In this document: one piece after another, positions 1 through 9,110 of the stretch
Layout of the letters: each line of letters begins with the position of its first letter
Numbering within the stretch: the stretch's first letter is position 1
Source: CAIYRG01 sp964494505
GTDB taxonomy: Bacteria > Pseudomonadota > Alphaproteobacteria > Micropepsales > Micropepsaceae
Assembly (NCBI GenBank): GCA_964494505.1
Contig: CAZBRO010000015.1
Span: forward strand, 1 to 64,000
Reading direction: 5' to 3'
Length of the DNA: 64,000 bases
The notes under the pieces: generated by a model
What the model was told of the DNA's origin: nothing
Databases searched by the model: none
The model's input: only the letters and a program-made list of their open reading frames with translations
Made by a program: the position numbers and the translations under genes

Positions 1-995
1 ATGTCGGGCTCTATGCCATCAACGGTTCGGGGCTCACCGCCAATAACGGCAATTATGTCTTCGCCCAGGCGGCCGCCAATGCCACGGCGCTGACCATCGA
101 TCCCGCCACGCTGACCGCCGGCCTGACCGGGATAGTCGAGAAGGTCTACGACGGAACGAATGCCGCGGTACTGGCTTCCGGAAATTATGTGCTCGCCGGC
201 GTAGTCTCAAGCGACAGCGTCACGCTGAACAACCCCACGAGCGGCCTTTACGACAGCCAGAACGCTGGGACCGGCAAGATTGTAAGCGTCAGCGGTCTGG
301 CGCTTTCCGGGGCCGGCCGAGGCAACTATGTCCTGGCGTCGCCGAACATATCCGGAGCAATCGGAATCGTAGATGCGGCTTCGTTGACGGCGTCGCTGAC
401 TGGAACCGTCCAGAAATCCTATGACGGAACGACCGCGGCGACCCTGACAGCGGCCAATTACAACCTCACGGGAGTGATCTCCGGCGACAGTGCGACACTG
501 AACAACCCCACGAGCGGGGTCTACGACAGCAAGGATTCCGGTACCGGCAAAATCGTCAGCGTAAGCGGTCTGGCAATTTTGGGCGCCGACAGGAACAATT
601 ATGTTCTGATTTCATCCAGCGTATCGGGGGCGGTTGGCGTGATCACAAATCCGCTGGTGGATAATGGCGTTGTGGCGGACCTGATAGGCCGTCCCTTTAC
701 GAACACGGTAGTCCCGCCAATAGTCACGATAGACTTGGGAGCGCAGAACTTGTCTGATGCCACGTTCGCAACCACGAGCGACACGGACGAAGATTCTGCC
801 CTGGTGAATACGGTCTCCGAAACATTGGGGAAATCGCTGAGCGGCATTCCAGGTTCCGTGCAATCGTCAACAACCGTGTTGATCGAGGGATTGCTGCGGC
901 AGTTCTCACCGCCGCCCGGAGGGTTGACGCCTCACGGAGTCCCGCCATTCGGTCAAGTCTATTCAAGCTGGGGCAACGAGGCCTTCTGGCAATGA
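1..995 (+). CDS. YDG-repeat surface adhesin, C-terminal part (5' end outside window)
   Basis: The reading frame is open from the first full codon at base 3, so this is the 3' end of a longer gene. About 330 residues are visible. They hold two complete YDG-type (filamentous-haemagglutinin-associated) repeats of 91 residues, each with a K-x-YDGT core followed by a conserved NNPTSG and GTGKIVSVSGL stretch, and the end of an earlier repeat. A non-repetitive tail of about 110 residues, rich in T/S/D, ends in ...NEAFWQ. Such repeats are typical of large secreted adhesins of the two-partner (TpsA) type. The exoprotein function is inferred from the repeats; the N-terminal TPS signal lies outside the window. 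The stop overlaps the start of the CHAT gene by ATGA (992-995), so the two are translationally coupled. Confidence 0.85.
   Translation, partial: VGLYAINGSGLTANNGNYVFAQAAANATALTIDPATLTAGLTGIVEKVYDGTNAAVLASGNYVLAGVVSSDSVTLNNPTSGLYDSQNAGTGKIVSVSGLALSGAGRGNYVLASPNISGAIGIVDAASLTASLTGTVQKSYDGTTAATLTAANYNLTGVISGDSATLNNPTSGVYDSKDSGTGKIVSVSGLAILGADRNNYVLISSSVSGAVGVITNPLVDNGVVADLIGRPFTNTVVPPIVTIDLGAQNLSDATFATTSDTDEDSALVNTVSETLGKSLSGIPGSVQSSTTVLIEGLLRQFSPPPGGLTPHGVPPFGQVYSSWGNEAFWQ
111..656 (+). repeat. Two tandem 273-bp YDG units
   Basis: Unit 1 spans 111-383 and unit 2 spans 384-656, in exact 273-bp register. The best conserved block, ctgaacaaccccacgagcgg, is identical at the same place in both units. 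The repeat is within the coding sequence and reflects adhesin domain duplication. Confidence 0.8.
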
Positions 996-3900
996 AAATA
1001 CGGCAGCTGCTTTCTGTCATCGGCCTGACGACACTGACGTTGGGTGGATTTGCCGGTGCGGCCCAGACAGGCGCATCCGGTCCACAACTCGGCCAGAACC
1101 TTGGCGGCGAGATTTGCCGGGCCGATGGTAGCCTGACCGAAGCGCGTCCTGTCGAGATCTACTGCGGCGACAATGCGCAAAGCGTGGGAAACTTGCAGGT
1201 CACTGCCCTGGGCGTCAGTCTGCCGGCGGATGCGACAGCCAGGCGCTCGGTCATCCTCGCACGAGGCAAAGCGATAGCCGGCGCCCTCGCGGTAAGCGAG
1301 CAGGTTTCCTGCGATGCCGGCCAGTTGCTGGGCGATGCGGATGGGGGCGCCAACGTGCTCTTCCTCTGCACGTTGCAAAGCACCAGTTGGCCGCGGGTCC
1401 TCATGGTCTCGGGATTCGACCGGACGATCTACCAAGCCGAAGGAATGCCGGGCTTGCTTCCCGTACTGGGGGCGGCGATTTCGGCAGCGTCCGGGCACAC
1501 GATAGAGCCGAGCGACATCGCCGCAGGTCAACGCCTGCTCATGGCCAGACTCCCGGCGACCGTGTTCACCTCGGGCACAGCGGATTTCGCACGCTACACG
1601 CAGCTCATCGAGCTCGCACGCGCCTACAGCAGCGGCAACGACTTCGCCGCCGCTGAAACCGCCCTTCGGGGCGCACTCGATATCGATACCCAACTCTTTG
1701 GACCAGACTCCAATCCTGTCGGGCTGGCGCTGATGGAGCTTGCTCTTCAGGTCAGCAACCAAGGCCGGTTCGATGAAGCAGGCGGTCTCTTCCGGCGCGC
1801 TACTCCCATCATCCAGGCCTCGTTTAGCGCCGATGCGCGAGCCCGCTTCAATTCCTACCTCGCTCTGGACGCGGCCAACCAGCGCGATTTCGCAAAGGCG
1901 CTTGCCTTCGCCCGCCAGGCGACGGTCGATCGCCGCGCCGAGGTCGAGGCTGCCAACGGTGCGGGTGGGGCGCTTGCCGGATTTTCCGGACTCCCGGCCA
2001 TCAGCAGTGGCGAGTTGGCGCACTCGCTGCGTATCGAGGCCGAGATGGCGCTGCGGCTGGACGACCTCGCAGGCGCCCAAGCCGCCGCAGAAGAAGCCTT
2101 GTGGATCATAAGCCTCGAACCGGGTCTGGCACTTTGGTGGCGAGCCGATGTGCTCTCTCTCATGGGTGAGGTAAACCAGCGTCAGGGCAACGTCGCTGTG
2201 GCTGAGAGGAATTTTCTCGACGCGATCGACCTCAGGCAAAAGCTGTTCGGCGATTCCGCCCCGGTCGTGCTGGCCCAGCTCAGGACCGGGCAGTTCTACA
2301 CCGACGAGCAACTCTATCCCCAAGCGCTCGATCACTTCCGCGCCGCTATGGCAATCCTCGAGAAGGACCCGGTTGCGCGCAGCCGGGTCGTACCCGATCA
2401 GCTTGTCCCATTCATTGTCGCGGCTATCTCGACACAGGCCGGACCGGATCAGCGCGCGATGCTAGACGCCCAAATCTTCCGCGCGACGCAACTTGTAAAT
2501 TCCGATGTCGCCGATCAGGCGATCGCCCGCGCCTCCGTGCGTCTGGCCGCCGCTAACCCCATGCTCGCCGGCCTCGTTCGCGACGCACAGGAGGCGCAGC
2601 GCGCACGGGAGCAAGCCCGCATCGGCATCGCGGCGGAGTTCGCCAAACCTGATGACGAGCGTAACGCGGAACGCGAGGCACAACTCGCGCAGGGTCTGAC
2701 TCTTGCGTCGGCACGCGCCGATGAGCGGCTCGCCCGGGTGCAGCAAGACTTTCCGGATTACGCGAGGCTGACCAATCCGGGACCAGCCGAACTTGCCGAC
2801 GTGCGCGCGCAATTGGGGCCTGGCGAAGCACTTCTCTCCTACGTCGTAGGTTTTCGAGGGAGCTACGGGCTGCTGGTGACCAGAAACGGTCTGACCGTAA
2901 AGCGGCTGGATGTCGTCTCCGAATCGCTCACCGCGGACATTGCCGCCTTGCGGCGTGCCTTCGTGCCGCAACTCGGGAGGCTGCCGGATTTTTCGCTCCG
3001 CAACGCCCACACCCTCTACACCCAGTTGCTCGAGCCCTTCGCGGCCGGTCTCAGGGACGTCAACCACCTCATCGTCACGCCGGGACCTGTCCTGGCGAAC
3101 CTACCGTTCAGCCTCCTAGTCAGCGCCACGCCCTCCGATACGGCCACTTACAGCGACGCGGCATGGCTCATCCGCAGCATGGCGGTGAGCCAAGTCCCAA
3201 GCCCGCGTGCGTTCCTGTCCCTTCGCCAGGCCGAAAGGACGCGCGTGGCGGCGGCACGGCCTTTCCTTGGGCTGGGAGACCCGCAACTTACGGGAACCAA
3301 TGGCGGAGCCGGCGGGGACGCGGCTCTCGAAGCGCTCGCGCTCGCCTGTCGCGATGCCAGCCCGATGCCGTCCGCGCTTCTCCGCGCGCTCGCACCGCTT
3401 CCCGACACCGCCGAAGAAATAACTGACGTCGCCCGCGCCTTGGGTAGCGATTCCGGTTCGATATTGCTCGGCGCGAACGCCACTGAAGCCGGCTTGCGCG
3501 CCCGCCCGCTTGATCAATATCGCATCGTGTATTTCGCCACCCATGGCCTACTACCCGGCGAATTGCATTGCCAGGCGGAGCCTGGATTGGTGCTCTCACC
3601 GCCTGCGACGACCGCTTCCAGCACCGACGAGGACGGGTTGCTTGAGGCGAGTGAGGTTGCGGCATTAAAGCTCAACGCAGACCTTGTCGTCCTTTCGGCG
3701 TGCAATACGGCGGCGGCGGGCGGCGGCCGCTTCGGCGGCGATGCACTTGAAGGTCTGGCGGATGCGTTCTTCAATGCCGGCGCCCGTGCGGTTCTGGCTA
3801 CTCATTGGGAGGTGCCGTCCGCCGAAACGACCAGGCTGATGACGGGCGTCTTCCAGCGCTACGGGCAGGACCGCATGCGAAGTCTCGCCGAAGCATTGCG

Positions 3901-4051
3901 GCAATCGCAACTGGACTTGACCCGCACGCCTGCAACCGCGCATCCTTTTAACTGGGCGGCATTCACGCTAATTGGCGTTAGCGAAGCCCCGGACGCGATC
4001 GCGGGCACCCCGGTTCGCGTCGGGCAACAAGCCAATGGAGACCGGCCATGA
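992..4051 (+). CDS. Secreted TPR-CHAT domain protein (caspase-like peptidase fold)
   Basis: 1019 residues. The N-terminus (MKIRQLLSVIGL...FAGAAQ) is a signal peptide. The middle, roughly residues 200-500, is helical with TPR-like repeats. The C-terminal third is a CHAT domain with the caspase-type dyad in place: His about residue 851 in FATHGL and Cys about residue 904 in LSACNTA. CHAT proteins are peptidase-like and often sit beside two-partner-secretion adhesins; a role in adhesin processing or surface quality control is an inference. Both ends overlap neighbours by ATGA, and the gene lies between the YDG adhesin and a small secreted protein, so the four genes from 1 to 6737 form one operon. 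Nothing suggests the catalytic site is degenerate. Confidence 0.9.
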   Translation: MKIRQLLSVIGLTTLTLGGFAGAAQTGASGPQLGQNLGGEICRADGSLTEARPVEIYCGDNAQSVGNLQVTALGVSLPADATARRSVILARGKAIAGALAVSEQVSCDAGQLLGDADGGANVLFLCTLQSTSWPRVLMVSGFDRTIYQAEGMPGLLPVLGAAISAASGHTIEPSDIAAGQRLLMARLPATVFTSGTADFARYTQLIELARAYSSGNDFAAAETALRGALDIDTQLFGPDSNPVGLALMELALQVSNQGRFDEAGGLFRRATPIIQASFSADARARFNSYLALDAANQRDFAKALAFARQATVDRRAEVEAANGAGGALAGFSGLPAISSGELAHSLRIEAEMALRLDDLAGAQAAAEEALWIISLEPGLALWWRADVLSLMGEVNQRQGNVAVAERNFLDAIDLRQKLFGDSAPVVLAQLRTGQFYTDEQLYPQALDHFRAAMAILEKDPVARSRVVPDQLVPFIVAAISTQAGPDQRAMLDAQIFRATQLVNSDVADQAIARASVRLAAANPMLAGLVRDAQEAQRAREQARIGIAAEFAKPDDERNAEREAQLAQGLTLASARADERLARVQQDFPDYARLTNPGPAELADVRAQLGPGEALLSYVVGFRGSYGLLVTRNGLTVKRLDVVSESLTADIAALRRAFVPQLGRLPDFSLRNAHTLYTQLLEPFAAGLRDVNHLIVTPGPVLANLPFSLLVSATPSDTATYSDAAWLIRSMAVSQVPSPRAFLSLRQAERTRVAAARPFLGLGDPQLTGTNGGAGGDAALEALALACRDASPMPSALLRALAPLPDTAEEITDVARALGSDSGSILLGANATEAGLRARPLDQYRIVYFATHGLLPGELHCQAEPGLVLSPPATTASSTDEDGLLEASEVAALKLNADLVVLSACNTAAAGGGRFGGDALEGLADAFFNAGARAVLATHWEVPSAETTRLMTGVFQRYGQDRMRSLAEALRQSQLDLTRTPATAHPFNWAAFTLIGVSEAPDAIAGTPVRVGQQANGDRP

Positions 4052-4752
4052 CATTTGCACGGCTGTTCAGCATTTCCCTTATCGGAGTTGCATTGCTGGC
4101 CGGTGCAACGGCCAGGGCGGCGAACCTCGTCGTTATCGAAGCGCGCGGGATCGTTTTGAAGCCTGGGCAAACCATCGATTCGACAAAGCCTCTCGTGCTC
4201 AAGCAAGGCCAGCATGTAACACTCATCAGTCAGACAGGTACAACCGTCAAACTCGACGGCCCTTACGAGAAAGCACCCGATGCCGACGCGGGCCGCGGCG
4301 TACCTGTCGCCAACACGCTTGATCTGCTCGTGACTCAGCGGCGGGCTCGGGTTGGCGAAGTCGGAACGACGCGTGGGAACGCTCCGAACACACTGCCCGA
4401 TCCTTGGGTACTCGACGCGAGTCGCGCCGGGACCGTCTGTCTCCGTGAGGGTACGGAAGCAGTGCTGTGGCGGCCGGACTCCTCGCGAGACGCAGATCTG
4501 ACGGTCGCGCCCACCGACCGAAGCTGGAAAGCCGACGCACATTGGCAGGCCGGTTCCGACCGCATCATGGTCGAGGCGCCTGCTGTGATCCGTGGGGGCG
4601 CGACCTATCTCGTCACGCTCAACGGCACCCAGTTGGCTATGAAGGTGGAAAGCGTTCCTCCCGTTCTGTCCAATGACCCTATGCGCGCGGCGTGGCTCGC
4701 CGGAAAAGGTTGCGAAGCCCAAGCAGAGGCTCTTCTCCGAAGCGGACGATGA
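4048..4752 (+). CDS. Exported protein of unknown function in adhesin-CHAT-cyclase operon
   Basis: 234 residues. There is a clear signal peptide (MTFARLFSISLIGVALLAGATARA), and the mature part looks all-beta. An early segment, VLKPGQ...LVLKQGQHVTLIS, resembles FecR-like or SH3-like proteins that present a small beta-domain. Two cysteines, in TVCLREG and near the C-terminus in GKGCEAQ, could form a periplasmic disulfide. I do not recognise a named family. The ATGA overlaps at both ends (4048-4051 and 4749-4752) tie it to the CHAT gene and the cyclase. It could be a periplasmic partner or ligand for the CHASE2 sensor encoded next; that is inference. Confidence 0.75.
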   Translation: MTFARLFSISLIGVALLAGATARAANLVVIEARGIVLKPGQTIDSTKPLVLKQGQHVTLISQTGTTVKLDGPYEKAPDADAGRGVPVANTLDLLVTQRRARVGEVGTTRGNAPNTLPDPWVLDASRAGTVCLREGTEAVLWRPDSSRDADLTVAPTDRSWKADAHWQAGSDRIMVEAPAVIRGGATYLVTLNGTQLAMKVESVPPVLSNDPMRAAWLAGKGCEAQAEALLRSGR

Positions 4753-6737
4753 TAGCGCGTATCCGGGCGTGGATCTCAAAGCTCACAACCGGGCGCACCT
4801 CAAAGCTTCCCCTGGTTCCCGCAACCGTTGCGGTGGTTTGCGCGATTATCGCCTCCGCCGCAGTCAACAACCTGACATTCCTCGCCAATGCCAACCAGTT
4901 CATCGCCGATGGGGAAACGGCGGCCCTGACGCCGGCGGAACCCCAGGACCCCGACATTGTCATCGTCGCGATCACCGAAGATACACTTGCGCAATTTCCC
5001 TATCGCGCACCGGTTGATCGGCAGTTCCTGGCGGATCTGCTGACCACGCTCGCCGAAAAAGCCCCCCGCGCCATCGGCATCGACCTTTTGTTCGACCAAC
5101 CTACGGAACCGGCCAAGGACGAAGCACTGAAGCGCGTGCTCGGAAGCCTTAAGATGCCGGTTTTCATCGCTTATACGGAAGCCGATAACGTCCTCAGCCC
5201 TGAGCAGAAGACCTATCTCGACAGTTTTGTCCCGGCGGAAAGGCGTGCGCTCGTCACACTCGCGGAAGACCAGCTCGACGTTGTGCGGTGGGTGTTCCCC
5301 GGACAGGTCGCGCGGGACGGCCGCTATGTCATGGGGTTGTCGCGCGCGCTCGCCGAGGCGGCAGGCGCGAAAACGACGCCAGAGCAGGTGCCGATCGTCT
5401 GGCACGGCCGGCCCAATCAGACCGATCCAGCATTTCGGGAATTTCCCGCGCACGCGGTGAAAGTTCTTCCCGCGGATTGGTTCAAGGACAAGATCGTGCT
5501 TATCGGTTCCGATATCACTCTTGTCGATCGTCATCGCACACCTTTCATGACGGTATTTTCCGGCGGCGAGGGAATGCTGCCAGGGGTTACGATCCAGGCC
5601 CATGCGCTCGCTCAGCTTCTGAAGGGAAAGTCCGCGCCTGCCACGTCGTGGCGTACAGATTTGGCGATCGGACTCGTGCTGGGCGCTTTCGGGACACTCC
5701 TGGGGCTTGCGCCGCTGTCCATAGCCGCGCGCATCGGCTCGGGCCTTTTGCTTGTGGTTGTTTTCTGGGCCGGCGGAGCGGCTCTGTTCTACGCGGGCGG
5801 GCCACTGGTGGGATTGGTCACGCCCAGCCTCTCGCTGGCGATGTCGTTCTTCGCGATGGAGGCAGTAAGCGGCAGCCAGGCGCGCGCGCAGCGCGAATTC
5901 ATCAAGGGCGTATTTTCGCAGCACGTGGCCCCGGAAGTGGTGAAGCAGATCATCGACGATCCGGCCAAGATGACGTCTCTGGAAGGCGAGCGGCGGACGA
6001 TGACGTTCTTATTCACCGACGTCGCAGATTTCACGACAATGTCGGAAAGTCTCGAATCACGAGAGTTGGCGCGCGTCCTGAATACCTATCTGGAAGGCAT
6101 GACCGACATCGTACAGAAACACGGCGGCATGGTGGACAAGTTCATCGGCGATGCGGTCTTCGCAATCTTCAATGCGCCCATCGATCTGCCGAACCATGCC
6201 GAGGCGGCGGTCAAATGCGCGCTTGAGATGGATCGCTTCTCCTCTCGCTTCAGCAGGGAGCAGAACGCCGGAGGCATCCCCTTTGGACGCACCCGCGTCG
6301 GCATTCACACAGGGGCCGCGGTGGTTGGCAATTTCGGCTCACGCCTGCGCCACAACTACACGGCATCGGGCGACGCCGTGAATACCGCAGCCCGGCTCGA
6401 AGGTTTGAACAAGCATTTCGGCACCAGGGTCAGCGTCAGCGGGGCCACGCGCTGGCTTTGCGAGGATATCCGCTTCCGGCCGACCGCATCAGTTGTACTC
6501 AAGGGTAAGAGCGTTGCCGTGGAGGTCTGGGAACCGCTGCCGCCGGACGATCGCCGGAACGGCTTCATCGGCCGATATTGTGAGGCCTATGAGTTGCTCA
6601 AGAACGGCGCTCGCGACGCCAATCCACTGTTCGAGGCGCTCGCCCGCGAGGCGCCCGAGGATCCCTCCGTCGCATTCCATCTCAGCCGCATTCGCCAGGG
6701 CGCAAACGGAATATCTGTCGTGATGACGGAGAAGTAA
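4749..6737 (+). CDS. CHASE2 sensor adenylate cyclase (class III)
   Basis: 662 residues from the ATG at 4749, chosen because it makes the same ATGA overlap seen at the other junctions of this operon; an ATG at 4692 is in frame but lies inside the preceding gene. Order: one N-terminal membrane segment, a periplasmic CHASE2 domain (about residues 45-290), three transmembrane helices (about 295-380), and a cytoplasmic class III cyclase domain (about 405-590). The catalytic set is complete: metal aspartates about residues 424 (FTDVADF) and 468 (IGDAV), an adenine-type Lys about 464 (DKFIGD), and the Asn/Arg pair in VNTAARLE. The product should be cAMP made in response to a periplasmic signal. Genes for proteins with cyclic-nucleotide-binding domains follow downstream. 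Confidence 0.92.
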   Translation: MIARIRAWISKLTTGRTSKLPLVPATVAVVCAIIASAAVNNLTFLANANQFIADGETAALTPAEPQDPDIVIVAITEDTLAQFPYRAPVDRQFLADLLTTLAEKAPRAIGIDLLFDQPTEPAKDEALKRVLGSLKMPVFIAYTEADNVLSPEQKTYLDSFVPAERRALVTLAEDQLDVVRWVFPGQVARDGRYVMGLSRALAEAAGAKTTPEQVPIVWHGRPNQTDPAFREFPAHAVKVLPADWFKDKIVLIGSDITLVDRHRTPFMTVFSGGEGMLPGVTIQAHALAQLLKGKSAPATSWRTDLAIGLVLGAFGTLLGLAPLSIAARIGSGLLLVVVFWAGGAALFYAGGPLVGLVTPSLSLAMSFFAMEAVSGSQARAQREFIKGVFSQHVAPEVVKQIIDDPAKMTSLEGERRTMTFLFTDVADFTTMSESLESRELARVLNTYLEGMTDIVQKHGGMVDKFIGDAVFAIFNAPIDLPNHAEAAVKCALEMDRFSSRFSREQNAGGIPFGRTRVGIHTGAAVVGNFGSRLRHNYTASGDAVNTAARLEGLNKHFGTRVSVSGATRWLCEDIRFRPTASVVLKGKSVAVEVWEPLPPDDRRNGFIGRYCEAYELLKNGARDANPLFEALAREAPEDPSVAFHLSRIRQGANGISVVMTEK

Positions 6738-6976
6738 GAACGGGGGCCAGAATTTCGGGAGTATTTGCGCGCGATAGGAGAACCGATATGCTTCGCATTC
6801 AGCCCCAAGGAACGATTCGCCGATGCGATGTTCGGATGTATATTTATTTCCGTTCTCGCACATTGCAGATGCAATGCTCATCGGCGCCATTTCGCCGAGG
6901 ATGACGCGTTCGGACCGATCGCGGGACGCCACCATGCTTTCCAAGTTTTGAAGAATGCATAATACGGCCACACACA

Positions 6977-8416
6977 GTGCATAGCGGTAAAGCCGGAATC
7001 ATATTGTCGTTTGTCTTGTTGGCGAGCTTGGCGATTCTACGCATCGCCGGAGCGCCCATAATCATGGCTGCGGTGCCCGCACCGTATGCCGCGGGATTGA
7101 TCAGCGCGCTCGGCGTTCTCACCTTGGTCGCGGCGGCCATCGCCATCGACCGCATGATCCGCTACTTCTATTGGGACGGCCACCTGCGCCGGAAGCGCAA
7201 GCGCGACACGCCGGCGCTTATCGAGGACATCCTTACTATCGCGCTGGTGGTGCTCGGGGCCTCGATCGGCCTCTTCTTCGAGGCCGGCGTATCGTTCACC
7301 GGATTGCTCACCGCATCGGGCGCCACCGCTATCGTGGTCGGCATTGCGCTGCAGGCGGTGATCCAGGACGTCTTCAGCGGGTTATCGCTCAATTTCGACG
7401 GTTCCTATGCTATCGGCGACTGGCTGACGATCTATTCGGATCAATTTCCGGATGCCGTTTACGGACGGGTGTACGGCATCACGTGGCGTTCCACGTTTCT
7501 CCTGCTCTCCGACGGACGGCGCCTGATGGTGCCCAACCATCTCATGACCTCCAACCCGGTGATGAACCACAGCCGGCCGCCGGGGCCCAAACGGCTTGTC
7601 GTCGAAGTGCCCGTCGACAATCGCTTTCCTGTCGAGCGCGCAATGAGCATCCTGCTCGGAGAAGCGTACCGCGTGGCGCGCGACAAGCCGCTCGCCCAGG
7701 AGATCGAACCGGACGTGGTCATCGACAGGTTCGACACCGACTCCACGTTCTTCCATGTTCGCTTCTATGCGGATCCCGACCAGATCAATCCGGTCAACGC
7801 GCGCTCCATCATGGCGCTGGCGCTCCACCGCGCAACTCGGCGCCACAATGTGCCGGCTCCCGTGAGCCAGGTCGAACTCGTGCCGGCGCCGGACAATTTC
7901 GAGTTCGAGACGACGGAGGCGCATGAGGCGCTCGGCCAAGTTCCCATTTTCAAGGATATTTTGGACGATCAGCAGCTGGCCGCGCTCATTTCCGTCTGCA
8001 CCGTGCAGGTTTTGCCGCGCAATACCGCTTTTATCCGTCAAGGTGACGCGGGAACGTCCATGTTCGTGTTCCTGGAAGGAGCCGCACGCGTCTCGATCAC
8101 CACGGAGGACGGTTCATCCCATGACGTCGCCGTACTGGTGGGCGGAGATATTGTTGGCGAAATGTCCCTGATGACGGGAGCGCCGCGAACCGCGACGGTG
8201 GTGAGCCTGACCTCGCTGCGCGTGCTCGAAGTTACCAAGGAAGCGATCGAGAGCCTTCTTCAGGCGACACCGGGATTGCTCGAACGATTTAGTAGCGTGT
8301 TGATTGCCCGGCAATCTGCGCTGCAAGGCGTCGCCAACATCACGCATCAAAGGCAATCGGCGGCGCCCGATGTTCTGGCCCGGATGCGCGCGTTCTTTTC
8401 GCGTGCTTTCCGTTGA
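6977..8416 (+). CDS. MscS-type channel with C-terminal cyclic-nucleotide-binding domain (bCNG-like)
   Basis: 479 residues from a GTG start; no good Shine-Dalgarno is visible, and a later ATG at 7064 would remove the first membrane helix. Four or so transmembrane helices lead into an MscS pore helix and beta domain (about residues 115-290; pore region rich in Gly/Ala, then GDW and F.LLSDGR). Residues about 330-450 are a CNB domain. Its phosphate-binding cassette, GEMSLMTGAPRTATV, keeps the Glu and Arg that contact cyclic nucleotide. This matches the bacterial cyclic-nucleotide-gated channels that combine MscS and CNB modules. It lies 239 bp downstream of the adenylate cyclase on the same strand, which suggests gating by locally made cAMP. 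Confidence 0.88.
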   Translation: MHSGKAGIILSFVLLASLAILRIAGAPIIMAAVPAPYAAGLISALGVLTLVAAAIAIDRMIRYFYWDGHLRRKRKRDTPALIEDILTIALVVLGASIGLFFEAGVSFTGLLTASGATAIVVGIALQAVIQDVFSGLSLNFDGSYAIGDWLTIYSDQFPDAVYGRVYGITWRSTFLLLSDGRRLMVPNHLMTSNPVMNHSRPPGPKRLVVEVPVDNRFPVERAMSILLGEAYRVARDKPLAQEIEPDVVIDRFDTDSTFFHVRFYADPDQINPVNARSIMALALHRATRRHNVPAPVSQVELVPAPDNFEFETTEAHEALGQVPIFKDILDDQQLAALISVCTVQVLPRNTAFIRQGDAGTSMFVFLEGAARVSITTEDGSSHDVAVLVGGDIVGEMSLMTGAPRTATVVSLTSLRVLEVTKEAIESLLQATPGLLERFSSVLIARQSALQGVANITHQRQSAAPDVLARMRAFFSRAFR

Positions 8417-8428
8417 ACCGTGCTCGGT

Positions 8429-8821
8429 TTAGAGATTCGCGGCGTGCGCAAGCACAGCAAGAAAGACCACATAGGTCATCTGGTGCAAAAATTGATCCGC
8501 ACCGAACACGATCCAATAGAGGGTCTTGTCGACCACAAGCTTGCAGCGCTTGTTGATCTGCTCCTTTGACCAATCGATGTGATAATGCAGCACAAACTCG
8601 CTCGCAAGGAGCGCTGTGGCCAGCCACGCAGTCTTGGTTAGAATCAGAACCGCCGGCAGCGATCCCATCATATGCAGGCCGGCGTGAAGGATCCCGCCGG
8701 GATGCCCGTAAATCCCCTTGTTGCGATACTGGTACGCGGTCTGCAGTACGAAATCGCAGAGGTAATGCTTTATTTCAAAAAGCACGAGGCCCCACAACAC
8801 GAGGGCTAGATTATGGCTCAT
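8429..8821 (-). CDS. DUF3307-like integral membrane protein
   Basis: 130 residues with three or four hydrophobic helices. The pattern of an early His and Asp in a membrane segment (KHYLCDFVLQT), a second helix with GxxHAGLH, and a later HYHIDW agrees with the DUF3307 family of polytopic membrane proteins. Its biochemical role is unknown. It is convergent with the channel gene, 12 bp away, and no other gene shares its strand nearby. The family call is from motif recall, not a search. Confidence 0.7.
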   Translation of the reverse strand: MSHNLALVLWGLVLFEIKHYLCDFVLQTAYQYRNKGIYGHPGGILHAGLHMMGSLPAVLILTKTAWLATALLASEFVLHYHIDWSKEQINKRCKLVVDKTLYWIVFGADQFLHQMTYVVFLAVLAHAANL

Positions 8822-9110
8822 TCAGCAAGAACTCTGTCCATGACCACGCTACCCCTTACCGGCCGAACCGAGAGGCGCCTAAGCGCCAGTGGCATCAGCC
8901 TCGTCAGCCTATAGCGAGGATGGCTCCGCCTCGATTGTTCGTACACAAACCTCAACAAACGGTCCACGGGATAAGCCATTTCGAGCCGGGAAATCGAAGG
9001 CATTTTAGGCAAATTCGATGAAAACAATAGGAAAATCCCAACTCCAAACCTAGCCCGGCCTTAGCGGTCCCCGCCCTACGCTTTTTCTCTTCAATCGGAG
9101 AAGGCGTGAT

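Noticed and set aside
959..2335. A 458-codon open frame on the minus strand
   Set aside because: It lies entirely opposite the TPR-CHAT gene in GC-rich DNA; the translation is Arg/Glu-rich with no recognisable motif.
4800..5924. A 374-codon frame on the minus strand
   Set aside because: Antisense to the CHASE2 cyclase, whose domains are unmistakable; composition is charged and repetitive.
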